A stretch of 64,000 nt of DNA from Aldrovandia affinis (GCA_029706075.1 JAINUG010000011.1:5067501-5131500); one strand, 5' to 3'; positions 1 to 11,284 are shown, counted from the first letter of the stretch. Translations and numbers: made by a program. Notes: generated by a model from the sequence alone, not told the origin.

Positions 1-401
1 GGTAATTAATTAGTTTCTGCGATACCTCAGGCTTCTGCTCTCAGGAGTTTGGAACACAACTGGACCCTGAGACGCAGCGGTTTTCTTGTGATCTGCGATT
101 CTGGTGAAGGAACATCTGCTCATTAAGATGTGAGTTGGGGGATCACTGCCTCTGTCACCCGTTTGAAGTGGTGGTGGATGAAAAACGAGTGCGAAGCCGC
201 ATCAGAGGAATCAAATTAAACGTGCTCCGCAAATCTATACGCAGGGGCTGAGACCCCTTGCTGGAGTAATTTAATTGTGTGTGTGTGCGTGTGTTTGTAT
301 GTTTGTGTGTGTTGGAGACTTATTCAATTTACAAATCACATACTCTAACCCAGTTTTCTTAACAGAGAGTACATTTGGGCAGGGTACATTGAGGCTAAAT
401 C

Positions 402-448
<47 letters not shown>

Positions 449-1100
449 CAGTATACAATTTACACAGACATGCACCTGAAAGCATCATATGAGCAGGGTA
501 CAGTACATTGGAAGCAGAACTGTAAGTGCAGTTTCACACAAGCACGCATTGACCAGGGTCACCCACTCGACCGCAGAACAGCATTAAGCCCTCGACTGAT
601 GTTCACACACACAATCTGATGTGTTGTTATTGTTATCGAGACATTGTGAGGGGAAATTAAATTCCAAAGCCTATCAGTCAAAACCAAGACGTGGAAAACA
701 GGAAGGAGGAAAAACGCCTCAGGACTAAATAACTTTGTCAAACACTCCCATGTATCCATCCAACCATCCAACCAACCGACCAAAAACAATGCACGGAAAC
801 AAAAATAATTAACATTATTTATCCAATTTAGAATGGATAACACTCGGGTTTCTGTACTCTTTTCTAAACACTCTTTTCAGTATGGCATCAGATCCATATG
901 CGTTTTCTCTCCAATGGTAAAGAGTACATTGCCAGCATTGGTTCTCTTAGCACCCACCCAGGGCCGTCTCAAGGGGTGGGCGGGGCCCAGGGCGAGTCAA
1001 CCTACGTGGGGCCTAGCTGTTAACACAATGACATCATAGACTTAGCAACTGCTTAGCAACCATTGTTTAAAATGGCCAACCCATTGTTTAATAAATTATT
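1..1100. other. Intronic sequence, no gene seen
   Basis: Part of EDIL3 intron 9. I see only simple repeats: a TG-rich stretch near 275-320 and a (TA)n microsatellite at 407-445. The short open frames have no recognisable content. Confidence 0.6.
407..445. repeat. (TA)n microsatellite
   Basis: An uninterrupted TA dinucleotide run of about 39 bp. Confidence 0.97.
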
Positions 1101-1109
1101 ATTATTATT

Positions 1110-1440
1110 TAAATGTATTTTTCCCCGCTCACCATGGGGGGGTTCGATTCCACTGGCCGCGCTAGAGTCGGCTCTGGCCGGGAGTGTCACTAGGGGGTGG
1201 CAATTGGCTCCAGGGAGGGGGTGGGAAGCCGACATGAGTTCGCTGCATATAGGAGTGGCTCTGGAGTAACGGAGTTAAGGTCGGTGGCTTGGCAGAGTGC
1301 CGTCTCGGAGGAGACGATACTTCAGCTTTGTCACAGGGCTACCGCAGCAAGCTCACAATACGAGGGGGGGATTGACATGAAAAATCTAGGGTGTAATTGG
1401 CTACTAAATTGGGAGAAAATGGGATGAAATCAGAAACAAA
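1110..1440 (+). mobile_element. GC-rich SINE-like repeat, family S, copy 1
   Basis: A GC-rich body of about 300 bp starts near a box-B-like GGTTCGATTCC and ends in an A-rich tail with AAATTGGGAGAAAATGGGA. It aligns over its length with the reverse complement of 48488-48791, sharing GCTCTGGCCGGGAGTG, GTGCCGTCTCGGA and GGGGGGATTGAC. It is not a protein-coding region. I cannot name the family. Confidence 0.75.
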
Positions 1441-2729
1441 TACTTTAAAAAAATGTATCCAGGTGTTTTGATTAGTGACCATAGGACTGGTTCTAAACTT
1501 TGTTCACTGATTGCTTCTCGAACTATAAAACAAATGTATAAAAACACTTACTGGATACTTGTAGTGTAAAATCACACAAATAGTTAATTTTTTTGTATGA
1601 GATATGGAGTATCAAATGTTTCCATATCAAAGAGAAAAATTGATAAAAAATAAAAATAAAACATTCACGAGGGGAAAAAGAGAAAAAATAAAGAAGTCAG
1701 AGAAATGAATATTAAATGCAACTGGGAACTGGGTTCAGCTGGCCATACTGAATGTATTAAAACTGAAGATACTGGAAACTTTGGAGAAAACAAGATATCT
1801 GCCACTCAGAGGCCAAACAAGAACATGGTACATGATTATACTAATATGATATCTTAACTGTAAGAATCTGCATCCCGTGGTATCCTGTGGAAAAATACAA
1901 CCATTATCCTCTGTGTGAAGCTCTAGACCACTAAACTTGGGAATAAGAGACATTCAATCTGGTAACTAGTGAATTGCCTACATCGGCTCTCTGTGTTAAG
2001 CACACTACTCCCTTAGCAGCCTCCCTGCCATGTAATCAGGTTCAAGGTCTGATGGAGGAATGAAGTGGCTTTTAAATGGTATCCCAGTGGTTAAGGCCAG
2101 GGGAATTAGAGAAGGGGGGTCATTTGACAGAGTGGACAGGCTGCGACTAAAAGGCTGATTTGATGATAAAGGAGAGATAACAGAGGACCCAGGCACCGCT
2201 TTGGGCTGCCCCCACCGATCCGCTTCACAGAGATCCCGCCCCCGCTCCTTTGCCTTTCAAGCCAGCGAGGTGTCCGACGGTCACGGCGCACTTCATGGTC
2301 TCGCCCGCATCAGTGCACGGGCGCTGCCCAGAGGCCTTGCTCGCGGATCAATGTTCTGTCACCAAAAGGCTGCGACGTTTCCAGCGGCAACTCTGTGGGA
2401 CAGGGCTCAGCGTTGAAGTGATAAATGCCACCACCCCCAAAAAAAAAAAAAAAAAAAAAAAACAGCCACTGAATGCTTTTAAAGCCACAAAATGCCAGCG
2501 GCCCTCTCTGAAGCTAAACTCCCACAGAGCCCTGCATTGTCTGTGATACTGGGCCTCTTGTCGGTTTAGTTGTGAAAACAGTATGGTCTGTGGGTACTTT
2601 CGCCAATTCATTGCCCGATGGGGATATATGCCACAGCAAAATTAGTTCCACAATTGAACAAACACTTAAGGACAACCTCCGGGAAACCAAAATTCGAAAA
2701 CAGTCATGGAAAAAAAGGTTGAAAAGTGA

Positions 2730-2781
<52 letters not shown>

Positions 2782-3200
2782 TATATTCCTCTTTCTAACA
2801 TCTCTGAAAAAATCACAATCAAACTGAGCGGACAGCCTTTCACTTTGCATACATTATTGAGGTGCTCTAATGCAGGCGGCTTGAACATTAAGTCACCTGT
2901 GTGCCACAGAGAGATGGTGAAAAGGGAAAGAAAAAAATCCATACCAAAATCAAAGTTCCCATCAACATCAGAGTTCATAAAATATGCAAAAATGACCTCG
3001 TATTGACTGGAGTTTAAGTTCCCTTATACTGTATGGCAGAATGTATCAACTGCTCCCATTTCCATGTGTGTGTAAGAATGATTGGACCTGCAACGGTAAA
3101 CCTTTAAAATAAATTACACCTTTGAGTTCTCTTAATGTGCCTGACTTTATATCTCCTCGAAGGACTACTTTAGCAAGAGCTGCAGCTCTGGATTCAACAG
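1441..3200. other. Intronic sequence with simple repeats
   Basis: No gene or clear transposon recognised. It holds a poly-A run at 2439-2462 and a (TA)n microsatellite at 2732-2776. Confidence 0.55.
2732..2776. repeat. (TA)n microsatellite
   Basis: TA dinucleotide run of about 45 bp. Confidence 0.97.
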
Positions 3201-3204
3201 AATT

Positions 3205-4117
3205 ATAATAATCTCAGTGTGAACTGTCGGAATGGACATGGAAGTGACAGACCAGTCTTTAGTGGCTTTTAACACAGACAAGGAAATAAAGGCCCACACT
3301 CTCCACAACATCCGGAGGATCTGACCGTTCCTCACCCAAGAGGCCACACAACTCCTGGTCCAGGCCCTGGTGATCTCGCGTCTGGACTACTGCAGTTCCT
3401 TGCTGGCAGGCCTACCGGCCTGCGCCATCAAGCCGTTGCAACTTGTTCAGAATGCTGCCACACGTCTGGTGTTCAATCAACCCAAGTTCACCCACGTCAC
3501 CCCTCTACTCTCCTCTCTGCACTGGCTCCCCATCGCAGCACGCATCAGATTCAAATCACTGGTGCTTGCCTTTCAGGCTGCTAGAGGAACTGCTCCCACT
3601 TACCTCCAGACACTCATCACACCCTAAACCCCAGCCAGACCCCTCCACTCAGCCTCCTCTGGCAAACTGACTGTCCCATCCCTCCGGGCGCCTGGCAGCC
3701 GCTCCTCACGGTCTCGCCTCTTCTCTGTACTGACCCCTTGGTGGTGGAACGACCTTCCGCAATTGGTGAGGACCGCGGAATCACTTGCGATCTTCCGCAA
3801 GAGACTCAAAACCCACCTTTTCAGACTCAACTACCACTGAATTCTGTACATCTAGCCTATTGTCATCACCACGGCCGTCTAGCTCAACACTTCTTGTATA
3901 TGTATCCCTGCCTTCTCATTAAAAAAAATAAAGAAATTGTTTTTATAATAACCAGTGTTACAGGTATGGTATGCAGCTGCCTACAATGATGTCTATCGCT
4001 GTATTACTGCACTGATCTCATGCGCAAACTATGATTGTTCCTACCACGTATTAATCTTGTAAGTCGCTCTGGATAAGAGCGTCTGCTAAATGCCTAAAAT
4101 GTTCAATGTAAATGTAC
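3205..4117 (+). mobile_element. L2-clade LINE, 5'-truncated 3' end
   Basis: The frame at 3370-3627 encodes the C-terminal end of an L2-clade reverse transcriptase: SRLDYCSSLLAGLPACAIKP, LQLVQNAATRLVFNQPKF and SLHWLPIAARIRFKSLVLAF. A shifted frame continues with SRLFSVLTPWWWNDLPQLV and RKRLKTHLFRL to about 3838. Weaker matches with stops reach up to about 3205. The 3' end has the L2/SINE tail GTCGCTCTGGATAAGAGCG followed by TCTGCTAAATG and a short TGTAAA-type repeat. The copy lacks the endonuclease and most of the RT and is dead. The same tail type ends the SINE at 11134-11280, as expected for SINEs that borrow L2 machinery. Confidence 0.85.
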
Positions 4118-4626
4118 TCTCAAATGCTGGAAAGTGTTCTTAAAAAAACTGATTTCCTTTAAAAAATTAAAAATTAAAAAAGTAGAAGGGTGACAATACA
4201 CAAACAAAAATGAATCAGGTACAACAATTAAAGCATAAATCACACACATTGACGAGTGCTTAAAGTGGAGGATTTTGAGTGTTATCATTCTATATTATTA
4301 ATATTAAGAAATATAAAAGAAGGGGAAAAAGAGCTGCTAGTCAAATTCCACATACTGTTATCAGGCACCACATTCTGTTAAATCTATTAAATTTTTTAGT
4401 TGTTTTATTTTTTAAATATAAATTAAAATAAATAATTTGTTAATAAATAATAATAGTGGGTGTATGTGGGTACAGGTTAAAACCAAATGTTTCAGCTTGA
4501 CACTCTTTTGCTTCAAAGCACATCGATGGATGCCATAAAGGGGATCGATTCACAATGTAAGCTTCGGGTGGGAGCGTCTTGTGATCGATTTAGCTTCAAT
4601 GAACAGAGTGATTTAGGAAAATACAA

Positions 4627-4628
4627 AT

Positions 4629-4659
<31 letters not shown>

Positions 4660-4660
4660 T

Positions 4661-4723
<63 letters not shown>
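4627..4723. repeat. (CA)n microsatellite
   Basis: CA dinucleotide run of about 95 bp with two small interruptions. It directly precedes the 56-bp minisatellite. Confidence 0.97.
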
Positions 4724-4769
4724 TATAAAGTGATTATGCTTGCTGCCTCTTCAGGTTTCCCATCCGCCT

Positions 4770-5105
4770 TCATCCACATATCTCTACGACGTGCACTCTC
4801 CTGTCTAATGCAGTGATCATGCACTTCATCCACAGATCTCTACGACATGCACTCTTCTGTCTAATGCAGTGACCACGCACTTCATCCACAGATCTCTACA
4901 ACATGCACTCTTCTGTCTAATGCAGTGATCATGCACTTCATCCACAGATCTCTAATGCGACGTGCACTCTCCTGTCTAATGCAGTGATCATGCATTTCAT
5001 CCACAGATCTATATGACGTGCACTCTCCTGTTTAATGCAGTGATCATGCACTTCATCCACAGATCTCTACGACGTGCACTCTTCTGTCTAATGCAGTGAT
5101 CACGC
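4770..5105. repeat. 56-bp minisatellite, about six units
   Basis: Tandem units of about 56 bp read CTTCATCCACAGATCTCT, then a GACGTGCACTCT-type segment, then CTGTCTAATGCAGTGATCA. One unit is slightly longer through a duplicated TAATGC-like piece. Units differ by only a few bases, which points to recent expansion or homogenisation. Confidence 0.93.
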
Positions 5106-6050
5106 ATGTACCCCACCTTTAAAATAACACTTTCCCAGCAGAAAAGGGCACTGCAAGATCACTGCAATAGACAGCTTTCATCTCATGTACACTCCGTGTC
5201 TGCTGAGTCCTGTGGAACATCCATGGCAAACAAATATTACTATATGAATAGGATAGCTTATTTACAAACACCCTCAACCTGCCCCCCAACTACCCACCCC
5301 CATGTAGAAACTATTCATGCTTGGCAAGGCCTCCCATTGGATAAATTAATACTCAATTTACTTTACATAAGCTTGCATTGGCTGCTTTTGTCCTAAACTT
5401 TGAGTAACACATTTCAATGAGTGTTATATTAATTTATTTCTTGCACAATATTTTTTTCCATTAATTTCAGTTACTGCCGGGCCAGTCATATTTTTTCACA
5501 TGCATAACTTGAGCACTGCGATTATTGCATTTATGTTCAATCACATTACGTTTACAGAATCAGTTGGGATATATGAGCAAATTGCAAACATGTCACAAGA
5601 CCTCAAAAGAAGTGGCTCAGCACGAACGTTGTCACAAACGTTGTGAGTTGTCAATTTCATTCCACTGCCAGACACTCCCGGTTGTCTGTACGTTTCTCCA
5701 AAACTCTGGGAACGGATTCAAAATGGATGGCATTCACATCATTTGTGTGTTCTGTATAAACAGTTCTGCATGACATGAATGATTTACGACACTCTTAAAT
5801 CTTAAGGTTCACTCAACAAAAGATGCATTCCGTTCATTACGGAACAGTTTGTTAAATGGGCTGCATTGCTATTTCCTCCTATATCCTGCAGCTACACTGG
5901 CTGCCTCCAGTGACAGTATGAAATTCACATGTAGCAATGCAGCAGAAGAGAGTGCCTAGATATTTAAAACAGTACATATTTAAAGTATAATTCAACTACA
6001 ATTTTATAAATTGCTACGGGATTGCCCGGGATTGCGGGATTGCGTCATAC
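5106..6050. other. Intronic sequence, no gene seen
   Basis: AT-rich unique-looking sequence. Small open frames have no recognisable domain. Confidence 0.5.
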
Positions 6051-6380
6051 GTGCTGAGAGTAGGGAAATATACTATAGCAAATCCAAGAGTAGGGAAATA
6101 TACTATAGCTAACTAGCTTTTGTTGGTTTAAATTTAAATTTAATTGTTGTATTTCAAGCGTAGAGCGTATAGCCGTTTCGGTTGGCTGCTACCAGCGCTC
6201 TTGCTACAGAAACCGGACCGAAAGTTTTTTAATTCGCTTTAAGTGTTGTTTCCATTTAGACATTTCTGCACCTGAGTGTTCGGAACCGAGGTGTATAGTA
6301 TTTTTTATCGACTTGGTGTCTCTGTTTAGGTAGTAATTCGTTCAGTGCAGGGAGAGCAGTAGATATATTTAGGGGTGAAA

Positions 6381-7295
6381 ATGTGGCCACCGGCAGTGCA
6401 GTGTGAGTGTTGTAGAATGATTGCATTTCTGGAAGAAGACTTCCAGGAGGGTTTCATCTGCGACAGATGCCAGCTTGTGAAGCATCTCGAGAGAAAGATC
6501 CTTGATCTCGAAGCCCAACTTGTTGGTCTCGACTGCCCTGCAGAATTTGCAGAGTTCCAGGAACTAATTAGTACGCCCTTTAGAGAGTTAGCCTGCACGC
6601 CGAAGCGGGGTAGGGGGGAGACTCTAGAGCAGGTAGGGAGAGAGAGTTGGGTGACGGTAGGGCGCCAGCATAGAAAAGGGCGCGCACATGCAGGGGCGGC
6701 ATCTCCAGAGATTGTGGTGTCCAACCGATTCCAGCCCTTGCAGGAAGAGGATCTGGCCCAGCCCTCTGTGAGCGGGAGGAAAAGGGAGTTAATTGTAGTG
6801 GGGGATTCAATCATTAGAGGTGTAGACAGTATAGTCTGTTCGCGGGAAAAGGAATCTCGCATGGCATGTTGCCTGCCTGGTGCTCAGGTTGGAGATCTCC
6901 TGGAACACGTGGACAAGCTCCTGGCCAGAGCAGGGGTGGATCCAGTGGTCATGGTCCATGTTGGAACCAATGACATAGGTAAGGGTAGGTTTGAGGTTCT
7001 GCAGGACAAATTTATAGAATTAGGAACAAAGTTAAGGGGCAGAACCTCCACGGTGGTCTTCTCTGGAATTCTGCCAGTACCACGTGCTAGCAAAGGCAAG
7101 CAGAATTTTATATGGAGATTTAACACGTGGCTACAAACCTGGTGCAGGAAAGAGGGGTACAGGTTTATGGGGCACTGGGACTCCTTTTGGAACAGGGGTG
7201 ACCTGTACAAGCGGGATGGATTACACTTGAACCGGAGGGGTACAGATGCATTGGGCCAGCATATGCTTAGGGTAGCGGAGGAATATTTAAACTAG
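6381..7295 (+). CDS. CR1 LINE ORF1 protein (zinc finger + SGNH esterase)
   Basis: An intact ORF of about 304 residues from the ATG at 6381 (a GTG two codons upstream is also in frame). The N-terminus has a cysteine cluster (CECC, then C-D-R-C about 17 residues later), fitting the zinc-binding/PHD-like module of CR1 ORF1. A short leucine-rich coiled coil follows (LVKHLERKILDLEAQLVGL). The C-terminal half is an SGNH/GDSL-type esterase: VVGDSIIRG (catalytic Ser near residue 145), HVGTNDIG (block III, near 197-200) and DGLHLNRRG (catalytic Asp and His near 281-284). ORF1 proteins of this type bind nucleic acid, and the esterase role in retrotransposition is not settled. It is followed by a gap of about 120 bp and then ORF2 on the same transcript. 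Confidence 0.9.
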   Translation: MWPPAVQCECCRMIAFLEEDFQEGFICDRCQLVKHLERKILDLEAQLVGLDCPAEFAEFQELISTPFRELACTPKRGRGETLEQVGRESWVTVGRQHRKGRAHAGAASPEIVVSNRFQPLQEEDLAQPSVSGRKRELIVVGDSIIRGVDSIVCSREKESRMACCLPGAQVGDLLEHVDKLLARAGVDPVVMVHVGTNDIGKGRFEVLQDKFIELGTKLRGRTSTVVFSGILPVPRASKGKQNFIWRFNTWLQTWCRKEGYRFMGHWDSFWNRGDLYKRDGLHLNRRGTDALGQHMLRVAEEYLN

Positions 7296-7637
7296 GGACT
7301 GGGGGGGCAGGGAGGGAAATTAGTAGTAGTAGTATTATGGATAGGGAGGTACAGACTGCCCAGATGGAAGATACCAGGGTGGAGTATAATAAATCTGAGG
7401 ATATCATTAATAAAGATTTTTTTAGATCATAATGTGAATAGAGGTGGTTCGGCACACTCAGGTGTGGAGGGGAAGGACAACATAAGTGTGAGTAAGGCTC
7501 TGAAGCTCATGTGTTTAAATGCGAGAAGCATAAAAAATACATTTTTGGAACTGGAGGCTGTCATGTTGAATGGGGGTTATGACATTGTTGGGATTACTGA
7601 GACATGGCTTGGCACAGCGGATGGGGAGGAATATAAT

Positions 7638-8005
7638 CTCATCTCATCTCATCTCATTGTCTAAGCCGCTTATTCCTGGTCAGGGTCGCGGGGGGGGCTG
7701 GAGCCTATCCCAGCATTTTGCATAGGGGCGAGAGGCAGGAATAAACCCTGGACAAGGCGCCAATCCATCGCAGGGCACACACACCATTCACTCACACACT
7801 CATACCTACGGGCAATTTAGACTCTCCAATTAGGCTAACGTGCATGTCTTTGGACTGTGGGAGGAAACCGGAGTACCCGGAGGAAACCCACGTGGACACG
7901 GGGAGAACATGCAAACTCCACACAGAAAGGCCCCCGGCCTGGATTCGAACCCGAGACCTTCTTGCTGTGAGGCGACAGCGCTATCCACTGCACCACCGTG
8001 CCGCC
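7638..8005 (-). mobile_element. DANA/mermaid-like tRNA-derived SINE, copy 1, nested in CR1
   Basis: The reverse complement starts GGCGGCACGGTGGTGCAGTG (box A region), has a box-B-like GGTTCGAATCC, the conserved GTTTGCATGTTCTCCCCGTG body, and ends AAGCGGCTTAGACAATG followed by (ATGAG)n. Nine-bp target duplications GAATATAAT flank it (7629-7637 and 8006-8014). It interrupts the CR1 endonuclease. The name is by resemblance to zebrafish DANA/mermaid; the 3' part differs. Confidence 0.88.
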
Positions 8006-8862
8006 GAATATAATGTAGAGGGGTACAAATTGTTTAGGAAGGATAGAACTAATAAAAGAGGAGGGGGAGTGGCCCTATATGTGAAAGACAATCTTAATGT
8101 GCAGGAAATTCCAGGTATAAACTCATTAGTTTCTTGTGAGGACATCTGGATTAGATTATTGGGAGATCGTGAGAAGGGCCTTAATATAGGAGTATGCTAT
8201 AGACCTCCAGCTTCAGACAGTAACATAAATAGTACGCTCTTTGGTAACATAAAACAAATCTGTGCTGAAGGAGAGATGATAATACTGGGCGACTTCAATT
8301 ACCCCTCTATTAATTGGGAGATAGTGACAAGTCAGGGCAAATGTGAAGAAGAGTTTTTAGATATGGTCAATGACTGCTTTTTGGTACAGTCTGTTACTCA
8401 GCCTACGAGTGGGAAATCAATACTGGATCTGGTTTTGTGTAACAATCCTGATAGAATTTGCAGCACAGAGGTAGGAGAACCAATAGGGGCAAGTGACCAC
8501 AGTGCAGTTATTTTAGATATTTTTTGGCAAGTTAAGACAGCCTCCTCTAACTCTCTAATTTTTAATTTTAGACGAGCTGACTTTAATAAAATGAGAGAGA
8601 ATTTAAGTAATATAGATTGGGTAAAACTTCTAGATTGCAGAACTGTGAATGAAAAATGGACTATATTTAAAAGGGTTATTGTAGATGTACAGCGTAAATT
8701 CATCCCCAAAGTAAGGAAAAATAGGATGAAAAAACAGTCTCCGCAGTGGATGACTAAATCTTTACGGGAGATTTTGAGGCAAAAGAAACGACTGTACAGA
8801 GTATATAAAAAGGATAACTCAGAGAGAAACAAGTTCGATTATTGTAATATGCGGGCTAAGGC

Positions 8863-9230
8863 GGCGGCACGGTGGTGCAGTGGATAGCACTGTCGCCTCA
8901 CAGCAAGAAGGTCTCGGGTTCAAATCCAGGCCGGGGGCCTTTCTGTGCGGAGTTTGCATGTTCTCCCCGTGTCCGCGTGGGTTTCCTCCGGGTACTCCGG
9001 TTTCTTCCCACAGTCCAAAAACATGCACGTTAGGCTAATTGGAGAGTCTAAATTGCCCGTAGGTATGAGTGTGTGAGTGAATGGTGTGTGTGCCCTGTGA
9101 TGGATTGGCGACCTGTCCAGGGTGTATTCCTGCCTCTCGCCCGGAACGCATGCTGGGATAGGCTCCAGCACCCCCCCCGCGACCCTGACCAGGAATAAGC
9201 GGCTTAGACAATGGATGGATGGATGGATGG
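8863..9230 (+). mobile_element. DANA/mermaid-like tRNA-derived SINE, copy 2, nested in CR1
   Basis: Same family as 7638-8005 but in the opposite orientation, same length (368 bp), with 3' tail (ATGG)n. A 14-bp target duplication ATGCGGGCTAAGGC lies at 8849-8862 and 9231-9244. The two copies differ at few positions, so both insertions are recent. Confidence 0.9.
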
Positions 9231-11133
9231 ATGCGGGCTAAGGCTAAAAAGGAAATAAGATCAGCTAAAAGGCGGTTTGAAATTAAAATTTCCCAAGATG
9301 CAAAAAGTAATCCTAAGAAGTTTTTTCAATATTGTAGTAGAAAAAGGAAAGTTAAGGATGAGGTTAAGTGCATTAAGAATAAGGAAGGAACTTTGGTTTA
9401 TAATAATAAGGATATTGCAAACACAGTAAACAGTTACTTTGTGGAGAGCTTTACTAGAGAAGAGGTTATAAATATGCCTAAATGTATAGACAAGGTACAT
9501 AATGTTTTGGAGGACTTTGAAATAAGGGACGTAGAAGTACTACAAAAACTACAAAAACTTAAGACAAATAAGGCAGCAGGCCCGGATGGCATATATCCCA
9601 GAGTACTCAAAGAACTTGGGGAAATTATATATAAACCATTGACAGATATTTTCATTCAATCCATAATCACTGGAGAAATACCAGATGACTGGAAGCAGGG
9701 TAGTATAATTCCAATATATAAGAAGGGGGACCGTACTGACCCAGGGAACTATAGTCCTGTCAGTTTAACTTGCATCGCATGTAAAATGCTGGAATGTATT
9801 ATTAGGGAGAAGTTGGAATCATTCTTGATAAATAATAGTATTTTAAGGGAGAGCCAACATAGATTTCTCAAAGGGAGGTCATGCCTAACAAACCTCCTGG
9901 ACTTTTTCGAAGAGGCTACAAAGTGTGTTGACCTGAACCAGGCTTATGATATTATATATTTGGACTTTCAGAAAGCATTTGACAAGGTACCACACGAGAG
10001 GCTCATTGCTAAAATGAATTCAGTAGGAATTGCAGGAGTAGTTTCACAGTGGGTTCAAAATTGGCTGCAAGGGCGAGTACAAAGAGTAACAGTAGGTGGG
10101 GCCGAATCTGACCTCGGTGCTGTGGGCAGTGGTGTCCCGCAGGGATCGGTGCTGGGACCTCTGCTCTTCCTTATTTACATAAATGATCTTGATATGGACA
10201 TTAGTAGCAAAATAGTTAAATTTGCAGATGATACTAAACTTGGGGGTTTGGCAAACAGTTTGGAATCGACTAAAGTAATCCAAGATGATTTAAACAAAAT
10301 CAAAAAATGGGCAGATACATGGCAGATGATGTTCAATATTGCTAAATGTAAAGTTATGCATGTGGGAAATAAAAACATTAGAGAGGAGTATTTTATGGGA
10401 GGAGAAAAGTTAGTAAGTGTTCAATTTGAAAAGGACTTCCGAATTGTAGTTGATCAAAGCCTATCTGCATCAAAGCAGTGTGCTACAGCAGTGAAAAAAA
10501 GCCAACAGGATGCTGGGATACATAGCAAAAAGTATTGAGTATAAATCAAAGGAGGTTATATTAATGTTATATAATGCCTTTGTCAGACCGCACTTAGAAT
10601 ACTGTGTGCAGTTCTGGGCACCGCACTACAAGAAAGATATAGAAGCTCTTGAAAAAGTCCAAAGAAGGGCAACTAAACTGATACCTGGTATGAAAGGTAA
10701 AAGTTATGATGATACTGTAGACATAAAGCACTCAATCTATTTAAACTTAGCAAATGGAGACTTAGGGGGGATTTGATTGAGGTTTTTAAATTCCTAAAAG
10801 GGATTAACAAAGTAAAATACCACAGATTTTTAAAGATAAGTGGGGTCAGCAGAACAAGAGGCCACAGGTGGAAATTAGTTAAAGGCAAATTCCGCACAGA
10901 TATTAAGAAGTTTTTCTTTACACAGAGAGTTGTCAATGCCTGGAACAGCTTGCCAGGTCAGGTAGTAGAGGCAGAAACGCTTGGGCTATTCAAGTCCAGG
11001 CTAGATGTAGTACTAGATACTCTTTAGATTAGGACATGATGAGCCTAGATGGGCCGAACGGCCCGTTCTCATCATTATGTATTCTTATGTTCTTATGTTC
11101 TTAAATGTTTTGCCCCACCTTTGCTTAAGTATG

Positions 11134-11280
11134 GTTCTGTGTGGCTCAGCAGGTAGAGCATGGCATTGGCAACGCTTAGGTTGTGGGTTCAATTCCCACT
11201 GGGACCACATGTACTGAAAAATGTGCATTCACTACTGTAAGTCGCTTTGGATAAAAGTGTCTGCTAAATGGGATATATTA
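11134..11280 (+). mobile_element. HpaI/SmaI-like tRNA-derived SINE
   Basis: The head is tRNA-like, with box A GTGGCTCAGCAGGTAGAGC and box B GGGTTCAATTCCC. The tail is CTGTAAGTCGCTTTGGATAA then GTGTCTGCTAAATG, the L2-type tail of salmonid HpaI/SmaI-like SINEs. It lies about 30 bp after the CR1 3' end. Confidence 0.85.
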
Positions 11281-11284
11281 AGTA

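Larger units (their letters stand above)
7418..11027 (+). pseudogene. CR1 LINE ORF2 (endonuclease + reverse transcriptase), interrupted
   Basis: The endonuclease begins LMCLNARSIKN, ITETWLG near 7500-7620. After the first SINE it resumes with GGGVALYVK, GVCYRPP, GDFNYPSINWE and SDHSAVI (8030-8515). After the second SINE come the RT motifs: AAGPDGIYPRVLKELG, IPIYKKGDRTDPGNY, YLDFQKAFDKVPHERL, GVPQGSVLGPLLFLIYINDL and the catalytic FADD in VKFADDTKLGG (about 10220). The C-terminus ends FKSRLDVVLDTL at 11027. Frame changes occur at a T7 run (7417-7423), an A7 run (about 10494-10500) and a G6 run (10765-10770). The two SINE insertions add 377 and 382 nt including one target copy each. All catalytic motifs I looked for are intact. 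Confidence 0.9.
6050..11102 (+). mobile_element. CR1-clade LINE, nearly full length, with two nested SINEs
   Basis: The element has a 5' leader, ORF1 (6381-7295), ORF2 (about 7418-11027) and a typical CR1 3' end: a TGGGCCGAACGGCCCGTTC hairpin-like segment followed by ATTCTTATGTTCTTATGTTC repeats. Two later SINE insertions (7638-8005 and 8863-9230) interrupt the endonuclease and the endonuclease-RT linker. Without them the reading frame would be continuous at both points. The 5' boundary is uncertain, and no target duplication was recognised, which is usual for CR1. Apart from the SINEs, only three frame breaks are visible, each at a homopolymer run, so the copy is young or has small base-calling errors. 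Confidence 0.9.

Noticed and set aside
4513-4833. Open frames with His-Thr or Val-Cys runs over the CA repeat
   Set aside because: Microsatellite artefact; the same occurs at 30848-31234 and 34027-34339.
6326-6862. Minus-strand 178-codon frame
   Set aside because: Antisense shadow of CR1 ORF1, which has clear esterase motifs on the plus strand.
11140-11210. tRNA gene
   Set aside because: The tRNA-like part is followed by the L2-type SINE tail and has a degraded stem, so it is a SINE head. The same holds for the heads at 8863 and 36843.
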